From contig NC_089729.1 of NCBI RefSeq assembly GCF_035083965.1, positions 16,976,964 to 17,040,963 of the forward strand: 64,000 bases of DNA, in the 5' to 3' direction. Every line of letters begins with the position of its first letter. Positions within the stretch are counted from its first letter, which is position 1. Under the pieces are notes generated by a model. It had not been told where the DNA came from. It made no database searches and saw nothing but the letters and a program-made list of their open reading frames with translations. The DNA is from Branchiostoma lanceolatum (Eukaryota; Chordata; Leptocardii; Amphioxiformes; Branchiostomatidae). Positions 13,901 through 23,800 of the stretch are shown here, in pieces. A program made the position numbers and the translations under genes.

Positions 13901-13985
13901 CGAGTTGGGCAATATAAACAATAGAAGCCTTGCAGAAAGGGAAAAAATGACAAAATTGGGAAACAAACCACTGATAAGCCGCCAT
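1920..13985 (-). CDS. VPS35L: VPS35L (C16orf62), Commander/retriever subunit, N-terminal half
   Basis: VPS35L is the VPS35-like scaffold of retriever, which recycles endosomal membrane cargo. Fifteen minus-strand exons join in frame with AG/GT borders: 13969-13985 (start ATG), 13142-13232, 12545-12700, 11115-11243, 10389-10419, 9683-9762, 7964-8092, 7225-7309, 6895-6972, 5868-6012, 4443-4536, 3243-3320, 2698-2820, 2205-2251, 1920-2031. Peptides recognised against the vertebrate protein include [78 protein letters not shown] and [10 protein letters not shown]. Exon 1 has only 17 coding nt (MAAYQ plus two bases) and joins to give MAAYQWVPRMRDY, which aligns with the human start. About 465 of an expected ~960 residues are present; the next exons lie left of the window. 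Introns carry MITEs and exon-border minisatellites. The start is supported by phase and by the divergent MED9 promoter. Confidence 0.95.
2385..2640. repeat. Probable LINE 3' tail remnant
   Basis: AT-rich sequence after TTTGTTTGAACCATTGTTTA that resembles other tail-like stretches at 13312-13500 and 52320-52480 in composition (T-rich start, short GC block, A/T-rich run). No coding region is attached. Low certainty. Confidence 0.3.
2800..3090. repeat. ~95-bp tandem repeat spanning a VPS35L exon/intron border
   Basis: Four degenerate copies. Each contains CTGCAGCTGTG-like sequence (at 2814, 2908, 3003 and 3068) followed by ACAGGTGTTRCAG. The first copy is the true acceptor of the VPS35L exon 2698-2820 and includes about 20 nt of exon. 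The others reproduce the acceptor and the start of the exon inside the intron. Confidence 0.85.
3491..3805. mobile_element. TACTGTAAA-type MITE
   Basis: Starts TACTGTAAA and ends TTTACAGTA, with internal GTTCGCGGTGGTTTTAATT-like sequence. The same family occurs at 7025-7193, 59019-59242 and 63705-63915. Confidence 0.6.
4537..5867. other. VPS35L intron, no recognised feature
   Basis: It contains a plus-strand open frame at 4686-5060 coding for a hydrophobic peptide with no recognisable domain, and a T-rich GACTTTGACTTTATTTGGG stretch near 5740 that may be a LINE tail. Nothing else is identified. Confidence 0.3.
6054..6560. mobile_element. TTAA-type MITE, copy 2
   Basis: Same family and termini as 840-1351, bounded by TTAA. 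It inserted in the VPS35L intron just upstream of the exon starting at 6012. Confidence 0.85.
7025..7193. mobile_element. TACTGTAAATGCA-type MITE
   Basis: Inverted ends TACTGTAAATGCA and CATTTACAGTA; a short member of the family at 3491-3805. Confidence 0.55.
7620..7880 (+). repeat. Dispersed repeat carrying a hammerhead-like motif
   Basis: Similar in reverse to 41035-41250: shared AGCTAATTGA, TTAACATATCTATT, the hairpin at 7764-7810 and TAACTATTTTTGG. The hairpin reads CTGACCA, a 7-bp stem AGACAGC/GCTGTCT with a GGAT loop, then GAAAC. No ORF is attached. Confidence 0.6.
8191..8561. mobile_element. hAT-like MITE, 371 bp, 8-bp target duplication
   Basis: Termini CACCCTCATTAAATCAGGAC and its inverse, with inverted arms of about 60 bp (including CGCTCCACGTTAGCTCGC). 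Flanked on both sides by GGATGTAG, an exact 8-bp duplication. Shares ends and some interior with 22484-23094. Confidence 0.9.
8625..8872 (-). repeat. Dispersed repeat homologous to 560-835
   Basis: The reverse complement matches 560-835: the GAATTCAGCACCAGGGACAG unit, the stretch with CATTCATCACCAATGGCAAA, and the AAAAGAGCTG motif. Here the unit that is amplified at 1-637 is present about once. Confidence 0.75.
8890..9640 (+). repeat. Dispersed repeat interrupted by a MITE
   Basis: 8890-9050 plus 9467-9640 are similar to the continuous stretch 40585-40830 (shared CGGCGCGGCAGCAGCTGGTT, GATGACAACGAGTTCCATTC, AATTTTTGAACACATCAATC). The MITE at 9054-9466 splits this copy. Confidence 0.8.
9054..9466. 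mobile_element. Near-palindromic TTAA MITE, 413 bp
   Basis: The two halves are inverted copies of about 200 bp each, ending AGGAA...TTCCT and bounded by TTAA on both sides. Stem sequences include GTAAGAATTTGACTTTGGAA and GACGTCAGTGTTTC. The uninterrupted paralogue at 40585-40830 has a single TTGA at this place. Confidence 0.92.
9817..9958. mobile_element. Small hairpin MITE
   Basis: 142 bp with inverted ends AATATAACACAGGGTATTCCG and CGGAATACCCCGTGTTGTATT. No clear target duplication was identified. Confidence 0.6.
10784..11082 (+). repeat. tRNA-derived SINE, family A
   Basis: The head resembles tRNA with an A box TGTGGTGTAGTGG and B box GGTTCAAGCCC. The body ends with ATGGGCACCGCCCTATACA and TGTGGGAGGATTTTAAC. 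Same family: 15084-15384 (minus), 36645-36822, 53447-53591 (minus), 63113-63242. Confidence 0.75.
11349..12205. repeat. ~160-bp direct duplication with a TTAA MITE between the copies
   Basis: 11349-11512 and 12030-12205 are about 95% alike (shared ATTATCTAAAGGACCATCAT, TGACACAGGTGG, TAAGTGAAATTCCTATGTAT). The MITE occupies exactly the junction, so TTAA ends the first copy and TTAA starts the second. Confidence 0.85.
11509..12033. mobile_element. TTAA-type MITE, copy 3
   Basis: Third copy of the 840-1351 family, TTAA-bounded, 525 bp. Confidence 0.85.
13312..13500. repeat. Probable LINE 3' tail remnant
   Basis: GGTTTATTGGTTTATTGCG followed by a short block and an A/T-rich run, as in an inverted LINE tail. 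No ORF. Confidence 0.3.
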
Positions 13986-14233
13986 CTTGGTTGGTCAAAG
14001 GTCACAAAGCTGTCTATTGTTGGAGGGAAATAATCCTCAGAGAAAAATACGATTTCAATCAGTTTAGAGTCAATTAATCACCTCAGATTTTTTCTAGCCT
14101 CAACAAAATATATGAAAATTGTGCTTGCATAGATCCGTTATACTTAGATGACCAAAAATCTTCTTTGTAATATAAGATTGAACAGGCACTGCGTATAACA
14201 AATCATAGGCCAGTCGCATCACAGGAAAGAGAC
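13986..14233. promoter_or_regulatory. Shared VPS35L / MED9 promoter region
   Basis: Only 248 bp separate the VPS35L start codon (minus) from the MED9 start codon (plus), so both transcripts must start within or very near this interval. No TATA box is evident. The bidirectional role is inferred from the head-to-head layout, not from a recognised motif. Confidence 0.6.
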
Positions 14234-15031
14234 ATGGCGGCGCAAGCAGGAACGGGAAATGATATGTCCTTTCTTCCGTTGGTTCACGAGATAATTCGAG
14301 GGTTAGTACAACGTTTAAGAGAGTTTTTCATCAGTTGATACTATGTATGACATCACAAATACTTGTTTGACGCCGATGGTTGGGAATAAAACCGTGTATG
14401 GTGCCTCTCTTATGTTGTTTCCTTTCTCCTTTGTCCAGGATGGATATGGAATCCCCAGACGTCAATCAGAAGATTACCGAACTGAAAACAAAATTCCAGA
14501 AATGTCGGACAATGGTGGAAGAGATGCCAGGTACTATTGCATGCTTGAGTTATTCTATATTCCTTTAACCTTTTATCATAAAGCCCTGACATCCGAAATA
14601 CATTTATGATTATCATAAAATCTTGTGTTTTCATGGGAAAATTTAGGACATTGCAAAAGCTTACCAGTTTGACTTTAAGGACAAGTTGAGTAGCTACTAG
14701 TACTAAGATGCAAGGAAACAGTGTATCACATTATGTAAATGTACAATTAAGTAGAATATTAGTTGTGTTAGATCTATGTACATAATCATTATGTACATGT
14801 GACCCACTGTACTCGACTAAATTCTTGATGGACATTGCATGCTCATGCTTTCTCTCCCATCACGCGATATTAAACTGATGACCATAATGTACTTGTTTTA
14901 TCACAGGTATTGACTGCAGTGAGGAGGAACAGAAACAACAGATAGAACAGCTCAGACAACAGGTCACCACAAAAACAGACTTACTCAAGAAGTACAAGAA
15001 CTTGTGTGCATTTGAGCTGCCAAGATCATGA
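14234..15031 (+). CDS. MED9: Mediator complex subunit 9
   Basis: MED9 is a small middle-module subunit of Mediator, acting in the nucleus between transcription factors and RNA polymerase II. Three exons (14234-14301, 14439-14530, 14907-15031) splice in frame to a 94-residue protein ending at TGA. The conserved core is plain: SFLPLVHEII, MDMESPDVNQKITELK, then the C-terminal coiled-coil helix with QQIEQLRQQVTTKTDLLKKY and the ending NLCAFELPRS. The vertebrate protein is longer (about 146 residues) because of a Pro/Gln-rich N-terminus that is absent here, so this copy is essentially only the Med9 domain. The start ATG is the only one upstream of the conserved region and has a purine at -3. The gene is divergent from VPS35L. 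Confidence 0.95.
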
Positions 15032-15083
15032 CAACTGAATGAACTGATTGTTTTCTAATGTGCTTTTTTTTAGTCAGTTAAAA

Positions 15084-15384
15084 TCGTCCCACACCATTTT
15101 TGATGTATAGGGCGGTGCCCATCTCCGTTTCATAGCCCTGGGCCACACTGTTGCAATCACTGCAGCAGGGGGCTAGTCCACTGGCAGTGAAGTGTGTTTA
15201 ACTTCCATACTGTTTCAGAAGTGTGTACCATTTTTATAAAGTCTTTGGTATGACTCAATGCACCTCTTGTCCAGAGGTGTTCTACCTGGGGCTTGAACCC
15301 CAGTCCTTCTGGTCCAAGTAATTTGAACCAGATGTGGTGAGAGACAGAAGTGCAGACCACTACACCACAGGGACACCCCAATGT
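15084..15384 (-). repeat. tRNA-derived SINE, family A
   Basis: Reverse-strand copy with A box TGTGGTGTAGTGG and B box GGGTTCAAGCCCC. Near full length, just downstream of MED9 and possibly within its 3' UTR. Confidence 0.75.
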
Positions 15385-15511
15385 GCTTTTTAGTGCAGTT
15401 ATAAATGTCAACAATTGTACTCCCGGAGTTGATGTCCCGGAGTATACTTTTTTTACATGATGATTTCTGTGGACTACAGTGAATGTACCGGCACTAGAAT
15501 GTTTAGGAATG

Positions 15512-15675
15512 CAGTCAAACCTGTACAAGTGACCACCTCTACATAAGGACCACTGGGCCAGTGTGGCCACTTTTTGGTGGTCTGTTAGATAATTTTGACA
15601 CACGTGTCTATAGTGACCAGTGACCACCTGTTCACATTGACCATACCGAGTGGTCTTCTTGGACAGGTTTGACTG
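15512..15675. mobile_element. CAGTCAAACCTGT-type MITE
   Basis: 164 bp with inverted ends CAGTCAAACCTGTACAAG and GGACAGGTTTGACTG and internal repeated GTGACCACCT. A more decayed relative lies at 21746-21935. Confidence 0.7.
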
Positions 15676-16047
15676 TATAGCAAAATACAGAAGCATTTAG
15701 GCAGGTTGATAAAAGTTTTTTTGGATAAATGATCATAGGATGACTATGTCTAGTTTCTATTAATAACGACTATGTGAAATAGTCCTCTGTACACTCAATT
15801 AATCACCTGATTGTACCTTTAGTGTAAGCTTACAGGAACGTTGATAGCCTTACTAAGGACCTTAGCACTATGCTAGATTTGTAAGTCCAAGATGTACATA
15901 ACTGTGGGAATAAATTTCTGCCATGTGTCCATTTGATGAATATGAGCTCTACCTGAGGTGTGCTAAGAACCAGAAACTAAGACATGTGTCTTTATATTTG
16001 TTGGTGTAGTGTAGGTAGTGCAATTTTCTACAATTTCTGGTACCCAC

Positions 16048-16432
16048 ATAGGCATGTCCCCGTGGCGCAAGCAGTAACGCAAACCCGCTGCTTCGCCATC
16101 TGGATCAAATTCCGTGGATCCGAAGGGCCCGCGTTCGAACCTCAGTGGTCGACTCGAGCTCGGACATGTTGTAAGGGATTGCATTCGTCATTTCGGATGG
16201 TGACGTAAAGCCAGCGGCCCCGTGTAGGAGGGAGCTTTAGGCGTAAGCCTCAAACCTCTGCACGTAAAAGAACCCAACACACTTAAAGAGAAGAGTAAGG
16301 GTGACCCGGTGTGCTTGGCCAAAAACGCGAGCCGTGGCAAAGCCGCATTGCACTACCACTAGCTACTTGAAAAAGCATCATGCTTCACCTCAATTGAGGA
16401 TGCCTGCTTTACTTACTTACTTACTTACATAG
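16048..16432 (+). repeat. tRNA-derived SINE, family B
   Basis: A box GTGGCGCAAGCAG, B box GCGTTCGAACCTC, body with AAAAGAACCCAACACACTT, and a tail of TTAC repeats. A reversed partial copy lies at 37310-37500. Confidence 0.7.
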
Positions 16433-16929
16433 GCACTCCTTTGTCTTTCCAATATCATGTCACTTGACTTTGAGTAGGGAAGTTTAAAAAAGCATATATT
16501 GCCCTGCCCTAGAGCTTGATTTACTAATACAAGTTGATTTGTTGAGCTACAGGGAAAGATTTAGCTATCTAAGCTGAAGAAGCTAATGATGCCGTGAATG
16601 CACTTCAGCACCAAGGACAGGGCTATCAATGGAGCTGTGCATATTGTTCAGGGACAGGGTCATTTATGAAATCATGCCCAATGTCCTTACTCAGGATGAA
16701 ACACATTCAAAACTGAGTGATGAATAGAGAAGTTCTTTTATTTAGTAGGAGCCTAATACATGGTTATGCACTGAACTCTTGAAACATGGTTTACATCACT
16801 TACACATTCTTAGTCAAAGAAATAAACTGCTTTTTCAGGTCTGACTGGTGACTAGTAACATGCTGCTTTAACACATTTATTTCTATCCCGAGTAATGGAA
16901 AACATCAAGAAAAGGACAATCACGGAAAG

Positions 16930-16935
16930 TTTATT
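16930..16935 (-). terminator. Probable archease polyadenylation signal
   Basis: AATAAA on the minus strand, about 118 nt past the archease stop. A second copy lies at 16876-16881. Both are candidate signals; the choice between them is not determined by the sequence. Confidence 0.45.
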
Positions 16936-17052
16936 AAAGAATGACTGACAAGTAGAAGACACTTCATACAAATAGTGGCAATATGTTTCCAAACGATTAA
17001 ATCTTCGACATAGGCACTGTAGTACAGTTAGTTTGTGGCGTTAAAAAAGACT

Positions 17053-17538
17053 TCAGATATCAAGAACCACGTAAATATCATTGGTGTCCACTTCTTCGTG
17101 AATCTGCATCGCCGAATAAGTGATTGCCTTCACTTCAGTTCCCTGTGGATGCTTGCTGAGATCAAAGGTTTCTCCGTATCCGACCGACTTGATCTTGAAG
17201 TTTTCCCTGTCGAACTCCACAATCTTCACGTCCCTAGCGATGAAGAAAGGTTCTGCGCTGAAAGCAAACAGCCACTCGTCTAGGAACTGGTACAGTAAAG
17301 ATTCCATGTCGTCCCCCTCTGCTTCCGTCTCGTAGGTGTCCAAAGGCTCGACGGTGTCTATCTCAGTCATGTAACCAAACATGCCTACTGCACACTGTTC
17401 AAACGCTTCCTTCACGTCTTCCCCCCAGGAGTGAAGCTGTACATCGGCTGTGTGGTCCAGATACTCGTATTTACAGACGTATTCACCGTCGTCGCCCCCC
17501 TCCCACTCTGGATCGTACCCTGCTCCTTCTTCCACCAT
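17053..17538 (-). CDS. ZBTB8OS: Archease (tRNA-splicing ligase cofactor)
   Basis: Archease promotes guanylylation and turnover of the RtcB-type tRNA/XBP1 RNA ligase. The open frame ends at 17053 and shows the whole family pattern: YEYLDHTADVQLHSWGE near the N-terminus (with the metal-binding Asp in the HTAD motif), EAFEQCAVGMFGYM, LLYQFLDEWLFAFS, LSKHPQGTEVKAITYSAM and the C-terminal VVLDI with the second conserved Asp. The in-frame ATG at 17538 gives 161 residues, close to the human 167. The frame stays open upstream to about 17650, beginning just after a CAG, so a longer N-terminus through an upstream exon is possible; the only other nearby ATG (17725) would need an implausibly short intron. 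There is no intron within the conserved domain. It is head-to-head with GDE1. Confidence 0.95.
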   Translation of the reverse strand: MVEEGAGYDPEWEGGDDGEYVCKYEYLDHTADVQLHSWGEDVKEAFEQCAVGMFGYMTEIDTVEPLDTYETEAEGDDMESLLYQFLDEWLFAFSAEPFFIARDVKIVEFDRENFKIKSVGYGETFDLSKHPQGTEVKAITYSAMQIHEEVDTNDIYVVLDI

Positions 17539-17808
17539 TCTAGGCTGGGTTTGTCCCCCCTGTAGCGACTTGCGGACAGAATGTTCTAGCTTGCTGTGCT
17601 CAATGTTCACCCACTTATCGTGGTTAGGTCCCTTTGAAGCTTCGAAACACTGTCAGGTCGTAAGGAATGCACTCAAAAACCGACGAAATGGAAAAGATTT
17701 CAGCATGTGTTGCAACATCCGCCATGACAGTTGACCTCATCTTGACCTCTAGCGCATGCGCACAGGAAATGTTGTGGAAGTTGACGTGACAGCCAGCTGA
17801 TCGGCAAG
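17539..17808. promoter_or_regulatory. Shared archease / GDE1 promoter region
   Basis: 270 bp separate the chosen archease ATG (minus) from the GDE1 ATG (plus). The archease 5' UTR, or part of its coding region, occupies the left part. A bidirectional promoter is inferred from spacing alone. Confidence 0.5.
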
Positions 17809-20800
17809 ATGCCGGTTCGTCTTTTGGTCGTCCTTGGTCCCCAAGTCTTGGGCGTCTTTCTCGTCATCTTAGCGATCACGCGCAATCTTCAGACAACTGT
17901 GCTCGCTCTAGCCTTTCTCAGTGCGTGTGTGTATCATTTCCGCATCACTCCCGTGAGCGAGAAGGCGGTGGAAGCGGTGCTAGGGCGGTCTCACGTCGTC
18001 GGCCACCGGGGCGCCAGTCGCCAGGCCCCCGAGAACACCATCGCCGCTTTCCGGACGGTAAGGCACAAAGCAGGCCGTCTCTTTGTTTTAGATTAACAAC
18101 AACAAAGATTAAGAGAAAAAGAAAGAAAATTCAGTCAGATATGTTGCTATATAACGTCAGTATGTTTTATATGAGATAAGATATCTTCGGTCAGTTCAGA
18201 CTGGTATTATTGGGCTATTCCATTGAGAACAAAGGAGGATTGGGACTGTACTACTGTAACAGTGGGGATCAACCTCCACTAACTGACCAGTCTAACTGGT
18301 CCGGACCTTTTAGCCTTGTGGTTATCACGTTGATTTCCGAAGCCGTGCGGATCGGGATTGGCACGGGTTCTAATCCCGGGAGCGTTGTACTCGCCCCTTT
18401 GGGTTTTTACAGTGGTTCCCACGCCGGCCCTGTGAGTAACGATCAGATCACACAGGGAATGTCGTACTCGCCCCTTTGGGTTCCCACAGTGGTTCCCACG
18501 CCGGCCCTGTGAGTAACGATCAGATCACACAGGGAATGTCGTACTCGCCCCTTTGGGTTCCCACAGTGGTTCCCACGCCGGCCCTGTGAGTAACGATCAG
18601 ACCACACAGGGAATGTCGTACTCGGAGACTTGGGACGAGTCTGAAAAGAAAAGGGGGAGTAGTGTAACAGTGGGGATCAACCTCCACTAACTGACCAGTC
18701 TAACTGGTCCGGACCTTTTAGCCTTGTGGTTAGCGCGTTGATTTCCCAAGCCATGCGGATTGGAATTGGTGCGGGTTCTAATCCCGGGAGCGGCGTACTC
18801 GCCCCTTTGGGGTTTTACACTACTATTAGTATTGGACATGGGTCAAACAAATCTGATACATCTTACTAACAAAAAATCCTAATACTGTACACCCTTCTCC
18901 CATTTTTTTGGAACAGCCCATTGTTATGTTTTATTCGGTTGGTTGGCCACAGATTATGTCCCAAGAGCTTTGATCAAATGATAAAAAAAAGTCTTAATCT
19001 GTCGAGATATGTAGCATGACAAAGGAGGTTAAATTTTTTTAACCTCCTTGTTTAAACCTCCTTGGCATGACGAAATGCTGCTCCAGCCAGAGATAAATGT
19101 GTAAACACAAATTGCTATCACTAGTATCAGGATATGCAGCTTGTACTCTTCAGTACAAACCTGGTGTGTTACGCTATGAGGTGGTTTACCGGGTATGCAC
19201 TACAAACTAACAAACAAATCATGTTTATCTTTTGCTGTATCTCTCCAGGCTAAGAAGAACGGAGCTGACAGTGTTGAATTTGACCTTGAGTACACCAAGG
19301 ATGGGGTTCCAGTCCTCCTACATGATGACACTGTGGACCGTACCACTGATGGGACGGGGAACATCAAGGACCTCACCTTTGCTGAGGTTCAGCAGTTGGA
19401 CGTGACTGCTAAGCACCCAGAGGCGTAAGTCAATGGTGAAGTAGTGGGTTTTGGTGGTCTACTGTACCCCCTGTGCAAAAGTGTCTGTACCGCCTCTTAT
19501 GCTCCCTCAGTGAATGCCTTCAAAGCCAGATTCGACAGGTACATGGAATGTCATCCTGTTAAGTACAACCACAGAGCTTTGGAACACCCACATAAACCCA
19601 CCATGACGGTTGAGTGAAAAAGAATTCAACAATGAAGAGCGGTCTAAACTGGAACAGTCCTACCTGACCGAAAATTCTACTCTAGTCTTATGCAAAAAGT
19701 GTCCGTACCCAAATGCAAAAGTGTCCGTACCACCCATGCTAAAGTTTTTGTAACCCCCATGCAAAAGTTAGCCTGGGTGACATCTTCCTTTGTAACCGCT
19801 GGCTAAATCTTTTCGCTTGCTAATCCGTAGCATCCTGTTGTCTTATCGCATGGTGAATAGGGATTAAGTGACAAAAGGGAGGGAATTGAGTATTACTGTA
19901 GAAAGCCTTCCAAGAGAGTAGGAGTAGTCTTCAAAAACCACCCTCCCTAGGCCACACCTGCCATATACAAATCATAACAAATACAACAATTGCCGTGTCT
20001 ATGGAAACTGGCGAGCCTTTGTCAATGACCAAGTGAAAATGTATCATCACTGTGTTTCTGTTCAGTATATATCAAATGTAGCATGTGATATTTACAGCAA
20101 AATCCTCAGTCTTGCAAAATACAGACTAACGGGTTTACGCAAGGTGACAGTTACTAAAGCCACTGAGTGGATAGATATTGGAAATAGTCAGACGCTTCTG
20201 GTAGCACCCACTACCTTTTGCCAGTGACTGGACGAGATTTTTGGTTCACCAAGAACTATGAAGTGATATATGCAGATGAATTAAACTTATGGCCACGCCA
20301 ATTTTTTTGTTGCTTCTCGGAATCGCCTCTCCTGTTTTTTCCATTTTGAAAAAAAAAATTGGGTCGCTATTCTCATTCAGAAATTTTCACTCACGATTTT
20401 ACTATTTGTTCAGTTGGAAAACTCAATAGCCACCAAAATAGATTATAAAGGCCTGCACATATACACTTCGGTCGCTATTCTCATTCAGAAATTTTCACTC
20501 ACGATTTTACTATTTGTTCAGTTGGAAAACTCAATAGCCACCATAATAGATTATCAAGGCCTGCACATACCTAAAAAGTGTGGTCATATTTTATCATAAG
20601 TTACAATTTTTCATTCATTAAAACTATTTCTCAATATCAATCCATATATTACATGGCGAAAGGTAATTTTGTTACTGAAATTATAGTACTAGATCAAAGA
20701 AAGGGTTGCATTGTATAAAATGAGCCATACAAAGCTGAAACTGGAATAATCATCTTATTCTTTATGTTATGTAAACCCTTATCTTCACCCCAGACTATTT

Positions 20801-23800
20801 GCCAATTTTTTTTTTTTTTTTCCCTGTCGCTCCGATTTTTTCCTGAAAAAATCTGAGAATCAAGAAATAAAATTGGTGAGGCCTATGTAATGCTTCTCAT
20901 CCATCCAGGTCGAAGTTTAAAGGAGAGAGGATACCCACACTGGAAGAGGTGGTAAAAGAATCCCTGAAGCTAGGCATGGTCATGTACATAGATGTCAAGC
21001 GACTACCAGAGAATGTGAGCACTGTTTACTTTGTATTGTGTGTTTGAATATAATCTCCAGGCAGATCTCCACGGTGCTAGAATCGAACAAGCTAGCCAGA
21101 GAAGCTCCAGTCAGCCAGGGAAGTTGTCAGGCACAGTCGGTTGCAATAAAAACTCCTTCTGCCAGTTGGATAAGGTCTTTGCAACCGTTGGGTCTGCTTA
21201 GAGACTATTTGAATAGAGCTGTATGTTCTATGTAGTTCCTTGTCATATTGTTCATTAAATGCTAAAAATGCTCCCTAAAAACTAACACCTTTTGTGTGCA
21301 TTCAAGAAAAGTATACCACAGCTGTTGAGAATTTTCTTAGACAATTTTTCTGTTGTCTTGAATGTTTGAGAAATTATAAATATCCTCAGGACTGAGAGTC
21401 TGAGATTCTTTCTTACTTTTCAGGGAGTATGAAGGAATAGAAAGCCTAAGTATAACCTGACAACATGCCTTCTTTCTGTTTAGTCGGCAGAGACTCTACT
21501 CAACTTGTTCCAGAAATACCCAGACCTATACAAGTCTGCAGTGATCGTTTCCTTCTTACCAACCGTCATCTACAAGGTCAGGAATAGGGCAGAAATCTGA
21601 ATGTGTGAATTAGTGCTAAAACTGCATGTAGTTCCGAATATTCAAAATATATCAAGTTCTGGCTATAAAAAAAGGACACTGAATTCCCTATATCTTTGTA
21701 ATGGTAACAAATGTTTGGAATGGTAACATTGTAACAGCTTTGCTACAGTGAAACCTGTACAAGTGACCACCTCTAAATACATGTGAGTACCACCTGGCCT
21801 ACATGTATGTGACCACTTTTTGGTGGTCCCTTGGATATTTTGTCACATCGACAGAGCCTGTCTATAGTGACCATCTGTATACATAGACCAGATTTTATCT
21901 GTGAGTGGTCTTTGTGGGCAGTCTTGAATTAAGGAAATGGAATAAGTTAGGTGTTATAACCGGGTGTGTTATGGCCCCATAACACATGGGCAAGGGAGGC
22001 TTCTGATTGGTCGACGCCATCTGGCTATGTGATAATTCGATTTAATGTCTATTTGCACATAGATCCGTTCTGGGGATCCAGACATTGTGACAGCCCTTTC
22101 ATGGAGACCCAGATACTACAGCTACGACAGTGTGGGTGGAGAGCCCAAGTACACCCAGACCTGGAAACACGTCCTGATGAGTTTCTGGGATATTGTGTAT
22201 GAATACGTCCTGCACTACTGGCTGTGGTACATAGAGGGTATCTCAGCTGTCAACATGAACAACCATTGCATATCCAGGTGAGTTATCAAAAAGTTTGGTG
22301 GTGAAAAATTATCAGAACATCCCATAAACTTTGACCCAGTGCTCAGGTCACCTCTTCACCCTGAATTCAAGACACTGCAAATATGCTTCCCTTGTATGAC
22401 TGTACTACAGAACTGTTTCAACCATCTTGAATTACCATTTAGCATCACTCTGCAAAAACCTCACTGTCCCTCCCACTAAAAAATACCCTCATTAAATCAG
22501 GACCCCTATCGCTCCACGTTACCTCGCTTGCAAAAGGGCCCTGATAATCACCGCCGCCAGACATGGTTCCGGCGACGTCGCCAACACTTGCTCATGAATA
22601 ATTGATGAGCTGGCCATATTTGGCAATGAGCAGACTGACGAACTAATCTCCAGACGGAAGTTGCGGACAAGGTCGGTAGGCTTGCTCGGCTTTCGCTGCC
22701 ACTGGGAAGCCCATATAACAGTGGCTCTTCCCTCCGCCTGTCCTTACACTTAGAAATTCCTTCCCTGCCATCAAGCAGTGTCTGTAGGGTGGACTGCTGA
22801 TGCTGACGAAGCCGCTCTAATCCAAACAAGTCTTCCACAGCTGAAGCAAAACTATCGGCTGCCATTTGTTTTGGGTAACCAAAGCAACGATGTAACACGT
22901 AACCTGATTGGTTGATAGCTTCCCAGCGTTCTTTGCGTGTTTGCTTCCGATGAGGGGAAGCAGACCCCTCTGATTGGCTGAAGCTGTTTTGTTGGTAACG
23001 TTGCCAGAACCATGTCTGGTGGCGGTGATTATCAGGGCCCCTTCGCGAGCGAGGTAACATGGAGCGATAGGGGTTCTCAGATTCAATGAGGGTGCTAAAA
23101 AATAAAACCACCACGAAATGAAATGAACTTACAGTAGCCTCCGTTGAAGACACCTTCCGGTATTTTTTCTCATTACTTGCTTCTCAGCAAGCAATAGGAA
23201 GAAAAAAATGTAATGAGAAAACAGTAACTTGAAAAAGAAAACAGCCGGAAGGTGTCTGCTACGGAGGCTAAACTCACAGTATGTTTGTATCAACTTGCTT
23301 GTATGGTAATGATTTTGACTAATTGTGGGAAAATGTCCCCGTGGTCATTTTTGTTAATTGGCTCGGCCTGGCAAGCTCCGCCTCCACCGACAGGTTCCGA
23401 GCAGACCAGCACATGCTCACCCCCCGTCGGCACCTCCGCTCAGACCACTTCCACCCGCTTTTCGGCGGTACTAGTCACATCCCAGAGCGGTCCGCTTTCC
23501 AAAAAGTGGCTAATTTGAGTACTATTAACACCCTCCAGATTAATTTTGGACTTTCTATTGCACTTTGGACTAATGCTTGTAGCCTCTGACAGCTTATACT
23601 TACAGAGATGATATTTTGTGAACAACTTCCTTGCCACTTTATGGATCATAATGACCCCCAGCGGGGGTCGTCACGCGTCGTTGAAAATCGAAAAACCTTC
23701 AGATTTTTCCCGAAAATCTTCAGATTTTATGGAAAATCTTCAGATTGTTTGAGATAACCTTCAGATTGTTTGCAAGAATCTTCAGATTGTTTTGAGATTG

